Assembly (NCBI GenBank): GCA_963402885.1
Contig: OY727099.1
Span: 436,501 to 500,500 of the forward strand
Source of the DNA: Antedon bifida
Taxonomy: Eukaryota > Echinodermata > Crinoidea > Comatulida > Antedonidae
Reading direction: 5' to 3'
Length of the DNA stretch: 64,000 nt
Shown here: positions 38,101 through 47,767 of the stretch, one piece after another
Numbering within the stretch: the stretch's first letter is position 1
How the letters are laid out: every line of letters begins with the position of its first letter
Program-made: the position numbers and the translations under genes
The notes under the pieces: model-generated
Told to the model about the DNA's origin: nothing
The model's database searches: none
The model's input: only the letters and a program-made list of their open reading frames with translations

Positions 38101-41100
38101 AAAAATGGACAATGCCTCTTTAAAATAGTGAAAAGTAAATATACATCTTCATAGTTTAAATTTTCAACTCTCTATGGTTTAATCGAGTCGAGTGCCTGGG
38201 CGCGGGTTAAGGCATGGGCGCCGTAAACCATAGGTTCAAGACATTCCTCGATCACTGGTGGTGGAGCGGGTAGAACAAGTCTTCTCGGATAAGGACTTAA
38301 CTGTGAACCCAGTTAGGAAACATCTTTTTACTTATTATTTTGGTAGGACGTAAATTCTGTTCCGGCGAGCTCTCATATGGGAGCTTCTAAGTGCTGGAGA
38401 ACGGAGCAGTGTAAATGGTTCCTCTGCTTCTTCGTAACTTGTTGGTTATCTTAGGATATATAATGGATCTTTTTTGTGTGTAAAGCGCTTAGAAACATTG
38501 TACTAGGCGCTATATAAGACTACCATTATTATCATGATATTTGATTAACAGTTGACTGCTTTCTGTTTGATAGAACGGCAAGGCACCACCGAAGTTTAGC
38601 ATGAAGTCTGAAGCACGCGAACGTGAAAAGAAAAAAGTTCTGGCAGAGAGAGTACCACCACTTGATATTAGACCAAACACAAACACAGAAGCACTTCGAC
38701 AACTCGCAGAAGATCTGGTAGAGAAACTGAAAACAGCTTATGGAAGATTCTTTGATCTTGAATATCAGGGTGAACGTTCGAAGTACACTGTACGTATTGA
38801 TACCGATATTAAGAAAGATAATTTATGCAGACTCTTTACTTGCCCAACATTTTTAAGAAGACGCTTCAACCAAAACATCAAGACATTCTCAACCCATACT
38901 TTTTAATTTTTTATTTCATTAACATACCAATATTGCTGATATTTTTTTTACAATTTTTATTATCAATTTTTCGCCATACAAACCTTTTAACAACATTTTA
39001 TCTGCTGATCGTTACGATTTCTTTGAGCTCAATTTAATTGGTTATCCGCACAATTTTGTCCGCAGCGTATCTCTAATACTTGTCAACATAAGATTATAGG
39101 CCTATAACTTTGTCAGAAGATTGACCTCTAACTGTAGATGTGCAAGAAACTTCGTTATATGACTTTAGAGTCGATTTTATGAATTTCTGGTATTTAACAT
39201 AGGTCGATAACCATAAAACAATTTAAATTGAAACTTCGCAAAGTGTAAATGTCATGCGCTAACTATCTATGGAAAAATGGCTTGTTTTACTGAAGGTTAC
39301 GCGAAAAATCAATTTCTAATCAACTTTCTACGCGTTTCATGTCATTTTGAGCATGTCAAAAATTCGCAGTGCGCACGTAGCGTTAAAAACATATTTGTTC
39401 GCGTGATTTATGTTTTACCAGCCTTTTCTAGTAATTTTACCAACTTTTAAACAATTTCGACTTAAAATTACGTCATACGAGCACGTCGAATTGAACAATT
39501 TGCGCGCGTTTTTTATGAAAAAGTTCAAAAATGTTATACTATTTTCAAGTCGCCTTTTTGGTAAATTCATTTAATTTGTATGCATTTTTATTTATATTTA
39601 ACCCAGATACACGAACTGAAAACACGAATCAAGGCAATGAATAAATACAGGTTAGATCTATGTTATGTATTTCATTTTTTATTTAATTAAATACTCGAAT
39701 ATCCGCCATGTCCAAAGTGCAGTATTTTACAAAATAGAAATTAGTTATTGAATGCTCTCTTCTCGTAGATTATTTACGTTAAGTTATTTCGAAAATGATA
39801 GAAAACTGTATAAGAAGGCAGAAACATTTTAAAAAACCCCTTAAAACACACTTTATCAATGAAAATGTCCTAAGATTTTACAATATAACTTTTCATACAG
39901 AATAACACGAAATTCATTTCACCTACAGCTATGAGAGACAGGTGAAGGCTTCTGCTGTCGGCTTGTCTGATATGTAAGTACAGTGTATTCAGTGCTAGGC
40001 CTACTATATTGGATCTTGTAATCATAATAATTTTGGAAATGTTGTATCAAATTCAAAAGCATAACAATTATGCTGGCAGAGAAGCACTTCAAATCCAGGT
40101 TTATATATAAGAATAATATTTTAATTATGCGTGGATTTGAAGTGCTTTTCTAACAACAAGAGGAGTATTAAGGCCATTGTGTTTTGCGTAAACGCAAAGT
40201 ATCAATTCCGTTGTCCAAACTAATTTCCGGGAAACGAAAAGATTAATTGTCGACTGTTACTAAATCATGGCGTATTTTTATTTGTAGTGTGAAGCAATTG
40301 GAGCAAGCTCAGAGTACAAATGTAAGTTTCGTTTCCTTGTGTAAAAAAGAAGCAACATTTTCCAAGAAACCTTAGAATACGATTGAACTATAATGTAAAT
40401 GATGGAATAACCTGCGACTTGCAGCCTACTTGGCTGAATTGCGCACAGGTGTGGACGACACATACCACAACTTTCTTCTCCCCTAAGGGTCCCTTCGTGT
40501 AGAGTGATGCCACCAAACGGCGCCCGTTCGTCTGTCCACAACGACAGATGCTGAATGGACCAGTACACCGGGGTAACACCCACCCCCTACTCCCCCTACT
40601 CTTCCGAAAGATGTACTGGGCTCTTTAAAGTGTACACGAGCCAGATGTGTACACTGGACATGTCCTTATCCGAGAAGACTTGTTCTACCACCAGAACAAT
40701 GGCCGAGGAGGGATTTGAACCTGTGCCGATTGTATAGGTATGGTTTGCGGCGGCGCCCCTGCCTTAACCGCTCGGCCACTCGACTCGAAAACTATGTATT
40801 ATCTGATCTGAATAATATTGCAACTAAATTATATAGGGACGACCAAAGTCTCGTCTTGAACGGGAGAAGCAAGCAGGGAGCATCCTAGGTAGCGGTGGCG
40901 TAAAGGCCCGTTTAAACATGTTTGGTGGAGGCTCGTTAAACCGATCCAATAGGGTAAGTTAAGTATGGTATGTTACTGTACAATATAATTTCATCCTCTC
41001 AAGATAGTAGAATATTGATATTTAGTGCAAAGACAATACATTAGTTTAGTCTGTTTTTATACCTTCTGCTGTGGTTTATATATTATTTGTTATTCAAACA

Positions 41101-41241
41101 GCTTCAAATGAAAAGTATTGATTGTTGAATTGTTTTGTAATTTACCTAAGGTAATTAGCAACATGTCTTATGATGATAATGAAACAGGTTATCTTTTTAT
41201 TGCAGGAAACACAGAGCCACCAGGTTGATTTGACCAAGTAA
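35140..41241 (+). CDS. TNNT: Troponin T, muscle thin-filament tropomyosin-binding subunit
   Basis: Anchors the troponin complex to tropomyosin and couples calcium binding to contraction. Exons: 35140-35201, 35440-35473, 36056-36366, 36600-36636, 37016-37123, 37517-37705, 38574-38789, 39607-39650, 39929-39973, 40288-40321, 40837-40953, 41206-41241. All junctions are in phase; product 410 aa. Residues 1-32 are very basic (RRREERRRRR); 33-148 form a variable acidic linker with EEHNEEHSKEH repeats; 149-247 form a charged coiled coil; 248-333 match the family core, with EREKKKVLAER (263-273) followed by heptads and KYTIHELKTRI (317-327), cognate to the vertebrate KYEINVLRNRI. The donor after KYT (38789) was chosen because it restores that match. 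Residues 334-410 form a long Gly/Ser-containing tail absent from vertebrate TnT. Exon 3 has a NAGNAG acceptor, which could add or drop one Gln. The basic N-terminus recalls caldesmon, but the core argues for troponin T. Confidence 0.88.
35885..36020. repeat. MITE, AAGCTCTGTCTACAC family, in troponin T intron 2
   Basis: Left end AAGCTCTGTCTAGACAATCA, right end TCGATAGTGTAGTGTAGTTTAA. The middle contains GACGTCATATCACTACCATA, shared with the copy at 36643. It ends 35 bases before the acceptor of exon 3. Confidence 0.75.
36643..36712. repeat. MITE right half, AAGCTCTGTCTACAC family, troponin T intron 4
   Basis: Starts six bases after the donor of the exon ending at 36636 with TAGACGTCATATCACTACC and ends GATAGTGTAGACAGAGCTTA. 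It is the right half of the same element type as 35885-36020. Confidence 0.75.
38178..38537 (+). repeat. tRNA-derived SINE copy (family 1), troponin T intron
   Basis: Head GAGTCGAGTGCCTGGGCGCG with GGTTCAAGACATTCC as a worn B box, then GGTAGAACAAGTCTTCTCGG. The 3' part ends in AAGCGCTTAGAAACATTGTA and GGCGCTATATAAG, a tail typical of marine-invertebrate SINEs. It fills much of the intron before the exon at 38574. Confidence 0.8.
40388..40790 (-). repeat. tRNA-derived SINE copy (family 1), best preserved head, troponin T intron
   Basis: Read on the minus strand it begins GTCGAGTGGCCGAGCGGTTA (A box intact), then the B box GGTTCAAATCCC about 60 bases on, then GGTGGTAGAACAAGTCTTCT and the shared body to GGGGTTACCCC-type sequence. 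The head looks like a tRNA with a long variable arm (Ser/Leu class), but it is continuous with the SINE body, so it is not a tRNA gene. Confidence 0.85.
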
Positions 41242-41355
41242 TTTGCCGCCATTCAAGCAATTTAAACAAGCTGTCACCAGCTTAGTCTACTGTAGGCACC
41301 ACTAATCATATAATTATTGCTTGCAGTATGTCGCACACTAATGCTTGGTTCCAAC

Positions 41356-43068
41356 ATGGATTAAAGAATAGAAGGATATGCATCGACTTGAGATCAAGGG
41401 TTCCTTGACTCTCGCCGACAGACCGCGGACCGCCCACAATGTTACAGTTTAATTAACCGCATGGTAACAACGAAACGGTCGCGTGCCTAATATATTGTTT
41501 ACTGCACATGTGCAACGACATTTAACCTTGTTGGCTACGCTTCTTTCGCGCGTTGGTTTCCGGTTCTTCATAGAAACTTTACTGCTACCACAAATCGTTT
41601 GCAGACACAACTGGTGATTGCTCATTTTCTATCTAGAAAATAGAAAATATTGTTGCAACTATGTATTCATACATATTTGAACAGTATAATCAGTGGCGTA
41701 ACGACTATGTGCGCTCACTGGCTAAACCCAGGGGCTCTGAAGCTTGGGGCCCATGAGCAGTGCCCAGAGGAACAGGCATAAAATATGTCGAAAATGCTAA
41801 AAACGTCCCAGGCCTCGATCTTTGAAACTTGGAGGGCCACTTAGGTTTCATAAACAAGTGGCTTCAGGCCTCTGCCTCACGCCACTGAGTATAATTGTTA
41901 TTGAAAACAGTTATTAAATTACATTGTATGTTATTGTTAAGACCCTAGTGTAGGCCTACTTCATCAATATACCAGATAAAAACAATACTATATTGTTATT
42001 GGCTTAGAATTGTAGATGCTATAATTGTAATTAGTATAAGTTTCTGCCGCGATTGATCTTCGCTAATGTTTTTATGACATTAAAGTAGCATTTTATGACC
42101 TGTAGTAGCCCTACATCTGAGACAATGTTTTCTCAGCCTACATGTAAAATTACAAAATCAGCAAGAATACTAGGCCTAGGCCTTCTAGGCTTACTAGTAA
42201 ACCATATGATTTGCCGACATTGATACTGCTAATCTTAAGTGTAGTAGATACAACATTTAATCATGATCTATATACTCACCGTTGTCTTACTTCTTGTGTG
42301 AATAATAATAGGTACTTCGTTTGTTCGTGATTAAGTTTGCCCTGCGTGTACTTTTCAAAACGACCGCTAGGTAACGTATCGCAACTATACATAGCCAGCC
42401 AATCCCGGATCAGGGATCGCTGTTTTCATTCAATTAGGCCCGGTGATTGGATGTGATGTGGATGACATAACCACTAGCCAATCACTAGGCACTACAATTT
42501 AAATATAATCACATCGATAATTAAGGAGATTTATGAAGAAACCACTGCTTAGCCATATATTAAAAACACGATTGTTGTATGTGTGAACACCGGCCACGCT
42601 AATAACATACATGGTCAAATGCATAATTTAATATTCTATAGATTAACGCAATTTTTAATGACAGAAGATGGCAGGCAAATAATGATAATTCAAATATAAA
42701 AATTGCATATTTTATTAATATTACCAACAACTTAAAATTACCAGTCGTAAGAAAGTGAACTTTTCGTAGTCCGATTGTGATGAAACTAAAACAGAATTGT
42801 TTAGCAATATATTTTTGTTGTCAATTAATCATCGACGCAGACATGTCAATAGAACATTCAGACTGCGCATACGATTTCTACATGGTTACGTTTTGGTCTT
42901 AAAAAATGTAAAAGTTGATTCGCAGCGTTTTACAGAGGGCCGCGGTTAGAGACACGGAGTTCAATGAGCGTGTTTGTTTGATTGGCAGCAGTGCTTTAGT
43001 ATAGGCAAGCGCGTTGTAAAATCGTTTGATGTCACCGTCGATGCATATCCTTCTATTCTTTAATCCAT
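41356..43068. mobile_element. Non-autonomous DNA transposon with 32-bp perfect inverted ends and a 9-bp target duplication
   Basis: The 32-bp termini 41356-41387 and 43037-43068 are exact inverted copies (outermost ATGGATTAAAGAATAG). GGTTCCAAC stands directly outside both ends (41347-41355 and 43069-43077). The 1.7-kb interior has no transposase-like reading frame. A 9-bp duplication is typical of Mutator-like elements (8-9 bp for some other superfamilies). The left end lies 114 bases after the troponin T stop codon, so the element may contribute to that gene's 3' UTR. It carries a nested hAT-type MITE. Confidence 0.88.
41691..41887. mobile_element. hAT-type MITE with intact 8-bp target duplication
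   Basis: Starts CAGTGGCGTAACGA, ends CTCACGCCACTG. AGTATAAT is present directly before (41683-41690) and after (41888-41895). The 8-bp duplication and CAGTGGCG ends fit the hAT superfamily. It is 197 bp long, noncoding and nested inside the element at 41356-43068. Confidence 0.9.
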
Positions 43069-43202
43069 GGTTCCAACTAGGACGTAACGCAAGTGACGTA
43101 AGCGCAATTCAAACGAGTTGACCAATGACAAGCGACAGTTCGAATAATCCATTGCGATTGGTCAAATTGCTTGCGACGGTGCGTACGTCCTTGGGAACCA
43201 AG

Positions 43203-44606
43203 ATTAATACTAGTTGCGTATAGATACGTTTCAATTGCACGAGTTGTGAAAACTTTCGCGACTGTTTTAAGCTCTTTATAGGCTTCTCATGTACTTTCAT
43301 TCTCCACGCATTTGTACTGTCGATATACACTTTTTTTTATTACATCAATACGGCAGTTGATTATATTACTCCAAAGTAATAATACAATTACACAGTATTT
43401 ATACACATTAGTGCAACTATTCTCTGTGTTTCCAATTTAATTAAACATTCCCATTAACTGTGACCAAATTTGATATAATTTAATAATGTTTTGGAAAATC
43501 TATTTAATACTAATGTGTACATTATATAATTGTTTAGGTTGATTAATTTGAATTAGTTGATTGTTATTCGATTTTAATTTAATATTGACCAAATTATATT
43601 TCTTAGTAATATAACCATTTTATAGTTTAGGATAGTTTAATATTTATTACGTATACTTCAATTAATTATTTAAAAATCTTGCTTCAATAATGCAATAAGT
43701 CGTCATCGATTAATTTAATTGATATGAAACAAGTCCTGACCGCCAAAATAGTCGTATCTAGTCATGTTTTTATTCAATTTAGATTTATACAATGAGTTAA
43801 TAATACAATTGCGAAACATCGCTTCCATAAGCCAATGGCGCCGATTCGTTTTTGAATGTTGAGGGAGGAGGTGGATGCCAACAGACATTCACGAGAATTA
43901 AAAAAAAAAACCTGCTTTATTATACATTTTAGACGTTTTCCGATGAAAAGTGACTGCGCACCCTAGTACAAAACACAAAATCCGTAGACTTTTTTTCGTT
44001 CCCATGATAAAAACTTAAAATTAGTTTCTAATTTAAAATTAATTTATAAAACTTTTCTATAGTGTCGATAAGATATATTTATTTCAAACGGTGTGGAAAG
44101 ACAGATTTGGACCTAAAACATGATAACATTTTAATCTCCAGCCCTTTATGACGCAATGCATCTTGGGAAATAAAGTGTTTTTAGTTGTTTTTTTTATAAA
44201 CTTTAGATTTAATTTAGTTTGTGAGACGATATCTGACAAAAAAACATAATTAATTACTATTTTACAATTTTAATAACTTGGTTCCGTATTTCTAGTTATA
44301 TTATACTGTATAATAGAAGCACTGAATAAAAATCAAATTAGTTGATTAAAATAAACATTTGAAGTACAATATTGATACATACTAAACAGACATTCTTTTG
44401 AAAAACGTTCTGTAAGGTCATAACATTTTTTAGTTTTGCATATAACAACTTCTCTAGAACGTTATTGAAAATTTACTCTTAATAAGTATCAATAATCTTA
44501 TAAATTTAAATTAATTTTTAATCCGTTTTATTATTGTTTGACTTTTTATATCTTTCACTTAAATATTTTGTATTAAAATTGTATATAGGCCTACACACAA
44601 CTTTGC
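43203..44606. other. Intergenic sequence, no gene seen
   Basis: AT-rich sequence with no supported reading frame, splice pattern or repeat family. The minus-strand frame at 43109-43330 overlaps the MITE end and has no domain. Confidence 0.6.
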
Positions 44607-44612
44607 TTTATT
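44607..44612 (-). terminator. Candidate poly(A) signal for the minus-strand gene at 44776-45642
   Basis: AATAAA on the minus strand, 164 bases after the stop codon. This spacing would give a short 3' UTR. Confidence 0.45.
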
Positions 44613-44775
44613 CATATTTTATGATGGGAGCTCCTTACAATTTCATATAGGAACCTGGTGCAAATTAAGGAGCTGTGAGTGTCTCCTAAAATTTGATCCC
44701 GGCTGGCTTTCAAACGTGATTTTTTTATTTTACAAAAACATTAATTCAAAACGCCATGATATCTAAAAGTCTTGG

Positions 44776-45642
44776 TTATTTGAAAAATACAGCATTTTGT
44801 AAATGTTTGTTCGTTGATGAAATGGACTGGCTATATGCCTGTCTTTCCCTCATTACCTCTTTATACTGTGGATTGTTATCTTTAAAAGAGAGTTTCCATA
44901 ATCGAGTCGGACTTGTTCGGAACGTTCCCGTAACACCTCGCTGAGAGTCTCTTTCCAGTTCGGTCATCTGTCGCAAATTTACGGAATTCGTCGGTGTTGG
45001 GTTTGGATCAAAACGTTCAATCTTCGTCTGTTCATACGATCGAAAGTCACTTGGTGGAAGAATAATCCCGTATTCGTCCATAGGCGGAACACGCATTTCG
45101 CTCCGTAGCTTTAGTTTTTTAAATTCTGCCATATCTTTCTCTGATTTTGCGACAGCAATTGCACGTAGACGATCATTTTCGATCACGTGTACTTCGTTTA
45201 GGTACTTGGCGAATGTGTTAGTACCCATGCTGGAGTGTGGTGGGATCTTCAATGGATACATTTCTGCTATATGGGTCGAAACTGACTTATTTGGTATTTC
45301 TAATTTAGTATCCTTCGTTCGAAAGTTGCGCCAGACGTTGCTATCGAATGCCGGATCCCATCGGCGGGGAAATGGAGGTTCCCGTCGACCACTCTCAATC
45401 CATAATCGAAAGGCATCTGTTGGACTAACTCTGGTCGAATCGTCAATAAATGAACGCACCTTATGATTCACATGTATGTTTGTCAGTGTTTTTGGTGCTC
45501 GCTGTGTGGTTAATTTTCCAACCGGACGCGGGCAAAATGCGCTATGTTTGTAAGTTCGATCCGATTTAAGACGATCTCTTTCATCGATTGTCATCTGTTT
45601 TTGTTCATCTTCAAAATAGCTTTGGACATTTGACACCGCCAT
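44776..45642 (-). CDS. Intronless 288-aa basic protein, family not recognised
   Basis: One open frame from an ATG at 45642 to TAA at 44776-44778; a GTG just upstream is not a plausible start. Base composition and codon use are more even than in the surrounding AT-rich sequence, which supports coding. The protein has no signal peptide or membrane segment. It is rich in Arg, Pro and short aromatic motifs, such as FPRRWDPAFDSNVW (residues ~95-108), PPMDEYGIILPP (mid) and SPTRLWKLSFKD near the C-terminus. Short Pro/Trp/Arg motifs in small soluble proteins are common in axonemal microtubule inner proteins of cilia and sperm; placing it there is a guess from style, not a match. A TTTATTTTATAG acceptor stands 18 bases before the ATG, so a noncoding first exon is likely. 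It is divergent from the gene at 47768. Confidence 0.75.
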   Translation of the reverse strand: MAVSNVQSYFEDEQKQMTIDERDRLKSDRTYKHSAFCPRPVGKLTTQRAPKTLTNIHVNHKVRSFIDDSTRVSPTDAFRLWIESGRREPPFPRRWDPAFDSNVWRNFRTKDTKLEIPNKSVSTHIAEMYPLKIPPHSSMGTNTFAKYLNEVHVIENDRLRAIAVAKSEKDMAEFKKLKLRSEMRVPPMDEYGIILPPSDFRSYEQTKIERFDPNPTPTNSVNLRQMTELERDSQRGVTGTFRTSPTRLWKLSFKDNNPQYKEVMRERQAYSQSISSTNKHLQNAVFFK

Positions 45643-45660
45643 CACAAAAATAAGCGTTAC

Positions 45661-47570
45661 CTATAAAATAAAGTTAGATCAATCAATTTTAAGGCATACT
45701 ATTTAGGCCTACTAACAGTAGTAGTCGTCCGATACCCTTGTTTGTTACGTGTCTGATCCCTTTCTTTTTATTTGCATACCTAACAATTGCCTTAGAATAA
45801 GATCTAACTAGGGAATATAAAGGGCGTCGTCAACAAGTGTGCACATATATCGACTGTACCCTGGCCTACCTTTTGAGTTGACTAACATTAATCGATGCAA
45901 ACACTGTTTGAGTTCACTACATTCTTTGATAAACCATATTCATTATACGTAAATTGTAGGCCTATCAGACCTATGTAGTTTTAATCATTTTCGGAAAGAC
46001 AGCATGGACTTTGTGTTAACAACATGATTCGTAATTTGTTGACATGTTAGACTACATCACTATTATAATGGTAAATCCTGAAGTTATAAACTATGATATG
46101 GTACTTAGAAATAACATGTGTATAAATTAAATGTGTAAAGTATGCATTTAAAATTTGCTATAGTTATGGTAATACATTTTTAGTTGTATACAATTGCAAA
46201 AACTATTATTAGTCAGATTCATGTTATTCTAATCACCACAATTGTGCATAATGGAACAGTCCAAAATTGCTTAGCAACGTGTTCGTCGGTTGTCGTTTGG
46301 CCGTAAGCTGTTACATATTATGAACTCACCCCTTTCACCTAATTAATTTCATATATAAATTATTAATGAATACATATCTTTTAATAAAGACCACATATAA
46401 TTACATATAGTGATATATGTAGTTTAATCGAATATATAAAAAGACAAACAAATATTTGCTATTAGAGTGTTTACTAAGCAAGTTATATAATAACATATAA
46501 GGGGTAAGCGCATTCATTTTGTCGGTAACACTACCTGACGATCAATAATGGTTTGTAGACACAGGTAGTATACTGTAAGCTAATATTATGGGTTAAGACC
46601 AGGTTTATGTCGATAGCAACAGATGATAATATTAACATGCTGGAATCAATGGAAATTGGATAAATTCTAACTCATAATTAAGGTAAGATCACTCATAATC
46701 AACCTGAATTTGAATTTATAAATTCCTAAACATTGTAGGCCTATGCCATATGCTATTTGCTGTTGAGCCTAGCGGGGTTTATGCAGCTTACTTTGAACCA
46801 GATTATATGATCTTAAACAAACGTGCAACTTGCCAATGGTTATACCCATGTGCAGGTGCGCTTATTATGGGTTCCTGGTGTATTAATTCTTTTCATTTGT
46901 TACAAAAGGTATTGTCTTGCATACAATATCCGGAATATCCTAACATCCGATCGTTAAGTCCTATTTAATAGAATGGTATAGGCCTGTAAAAAGTTACAGT
47001 TTAGTTTATAAAATGACTGTATCATTTGAGACAGCTTAAAATAAGAGCCATTGTGTCCTTCGATTGTTCAATCATTAATTCCCATACTTTCAAGCTAACT
47101 ATGCTATCATAATCATTAAATTCAGTTTAATAATGTTCAATTTGATGCTTCGCAATTTTAAAATTTGTATATCTTTGTATTTTAATTGTTTACTTATAAT
47201 TATGTTCAAGTGCAGTATATGGAGAGCCATCTCGATAGTGCTTTGCACTCATGGCAATCCTCAGGGTGCTCCACCGCTGTCTTGTTATGTATTTTTGTGC
47301 CTGAAAATTGAATAAAATAAAATAAAATAAAAAATTAATCATAAAAAAATGTCTTGCCTCCTCGACTTTCCCCGCATTTCTTTAAATAGGGCAATTCTTA
47401 TGTAAAGTATGGAAATTATTTTTATATATTTCATTTTATTTATCAATGTTATAAATGTTGCAATGGAAGCCAGATTTGATTTTTGTATCTAACCTAATCT
47501 GTATTTCTAAAAATCAAAATATTAAGTCTAATTAAATTAAATGGATTTGATGATGGCTTCAAACCCCAAT
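45661..47570. other. Intergenic region between two divergent genes
   Basis: About 1.9 kb of AT-rich sequence without a supported exon. It must contain the promoters and probably a noncoding first exon for each neighbour. An X-box-like site is at 46266-46278. Short open frames (46750-46968, 47133-47315) show no domain. Confidence 0.5.
46266..46278. promoter_or_regulatory. RFX X-box-like site between divergent genes
   Basis: ATTGCT-T-AGCAAC fits the RFX X-box consensus (RYYRYY, 1-3 bases, RRNRAC) at every constrained position. It lies about 620 bp upstream of the minus-strand ATG and 1.5 kb upstream of the plus-strand ATG. RFX factors drive cilia and sperm genes. A match to such a loose consensus is expected by chance every few kilobases, so this is only suggestive. 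Confidence 0.3.
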
Positions 47571-47764
47571 ACGTTTATTTTTTATTATAGTACGGTACAA
47601 TTACGCTATAATATTTATTAATATTTAAATAAATATTAATTTTCCATTATTTTAGGCCGTAGGCCATAGGCAACGTTTATTTTTTATTATGGCACAATTA
47701 CGCAATAATATTTATTAATATCTAATTCATATTATTTTTCTATTATTTTAGGCCATTCATCCAC
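47571..47764 (+). repeat. Tandem duplication carrying two copies of a 3' splice acceptor
   Basis: Blocks 47571-47662 and 47673-47764 are diverged copies. Each begins ACGTTTATTTTTTATTAT and ends (C/T)(C/T)ATTATTTTAGGCC. Each ends in a credible acceptor: one after 47655 and one after 47751. The second is 16 bases before the ATG of the gene at 47768. Confidence 0.75.
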
Positions 47765-47767
47765 AAG

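Larger units (their letters stand above)
41344..43202. mobile_element. MITE with CTTGGTTCC ends, split by a later insertion
   Basis: The pieces 41344-41355 and 43078-43202 join into a ~137-bp element. It starts CTTGGTTCC and ends GGGAACCAAG, and its subterminal parts pair (AGGACGTAACGCAAG against the complement of GCGTACGTCC). The split falls exactly at the 9-bp duplication of the element at 41356-43068. So this element is older than the one inside it. Confidence 0.65.

Noticed and set aside
38790-38906. Extension of troponin T exon 7 in the open frame
   Set aside because: Splicing at 38789 to 39607 restores the conserved KYxIxxLxxRI block. The read-through lacks any family similarity.
40706-40790. 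Possible Ser/Leu tRNA gene on the minus strand
   Set aside because: A and B boxes are good, but the sequence runs straight into the body of SINE family 1, which has other copies in the window.
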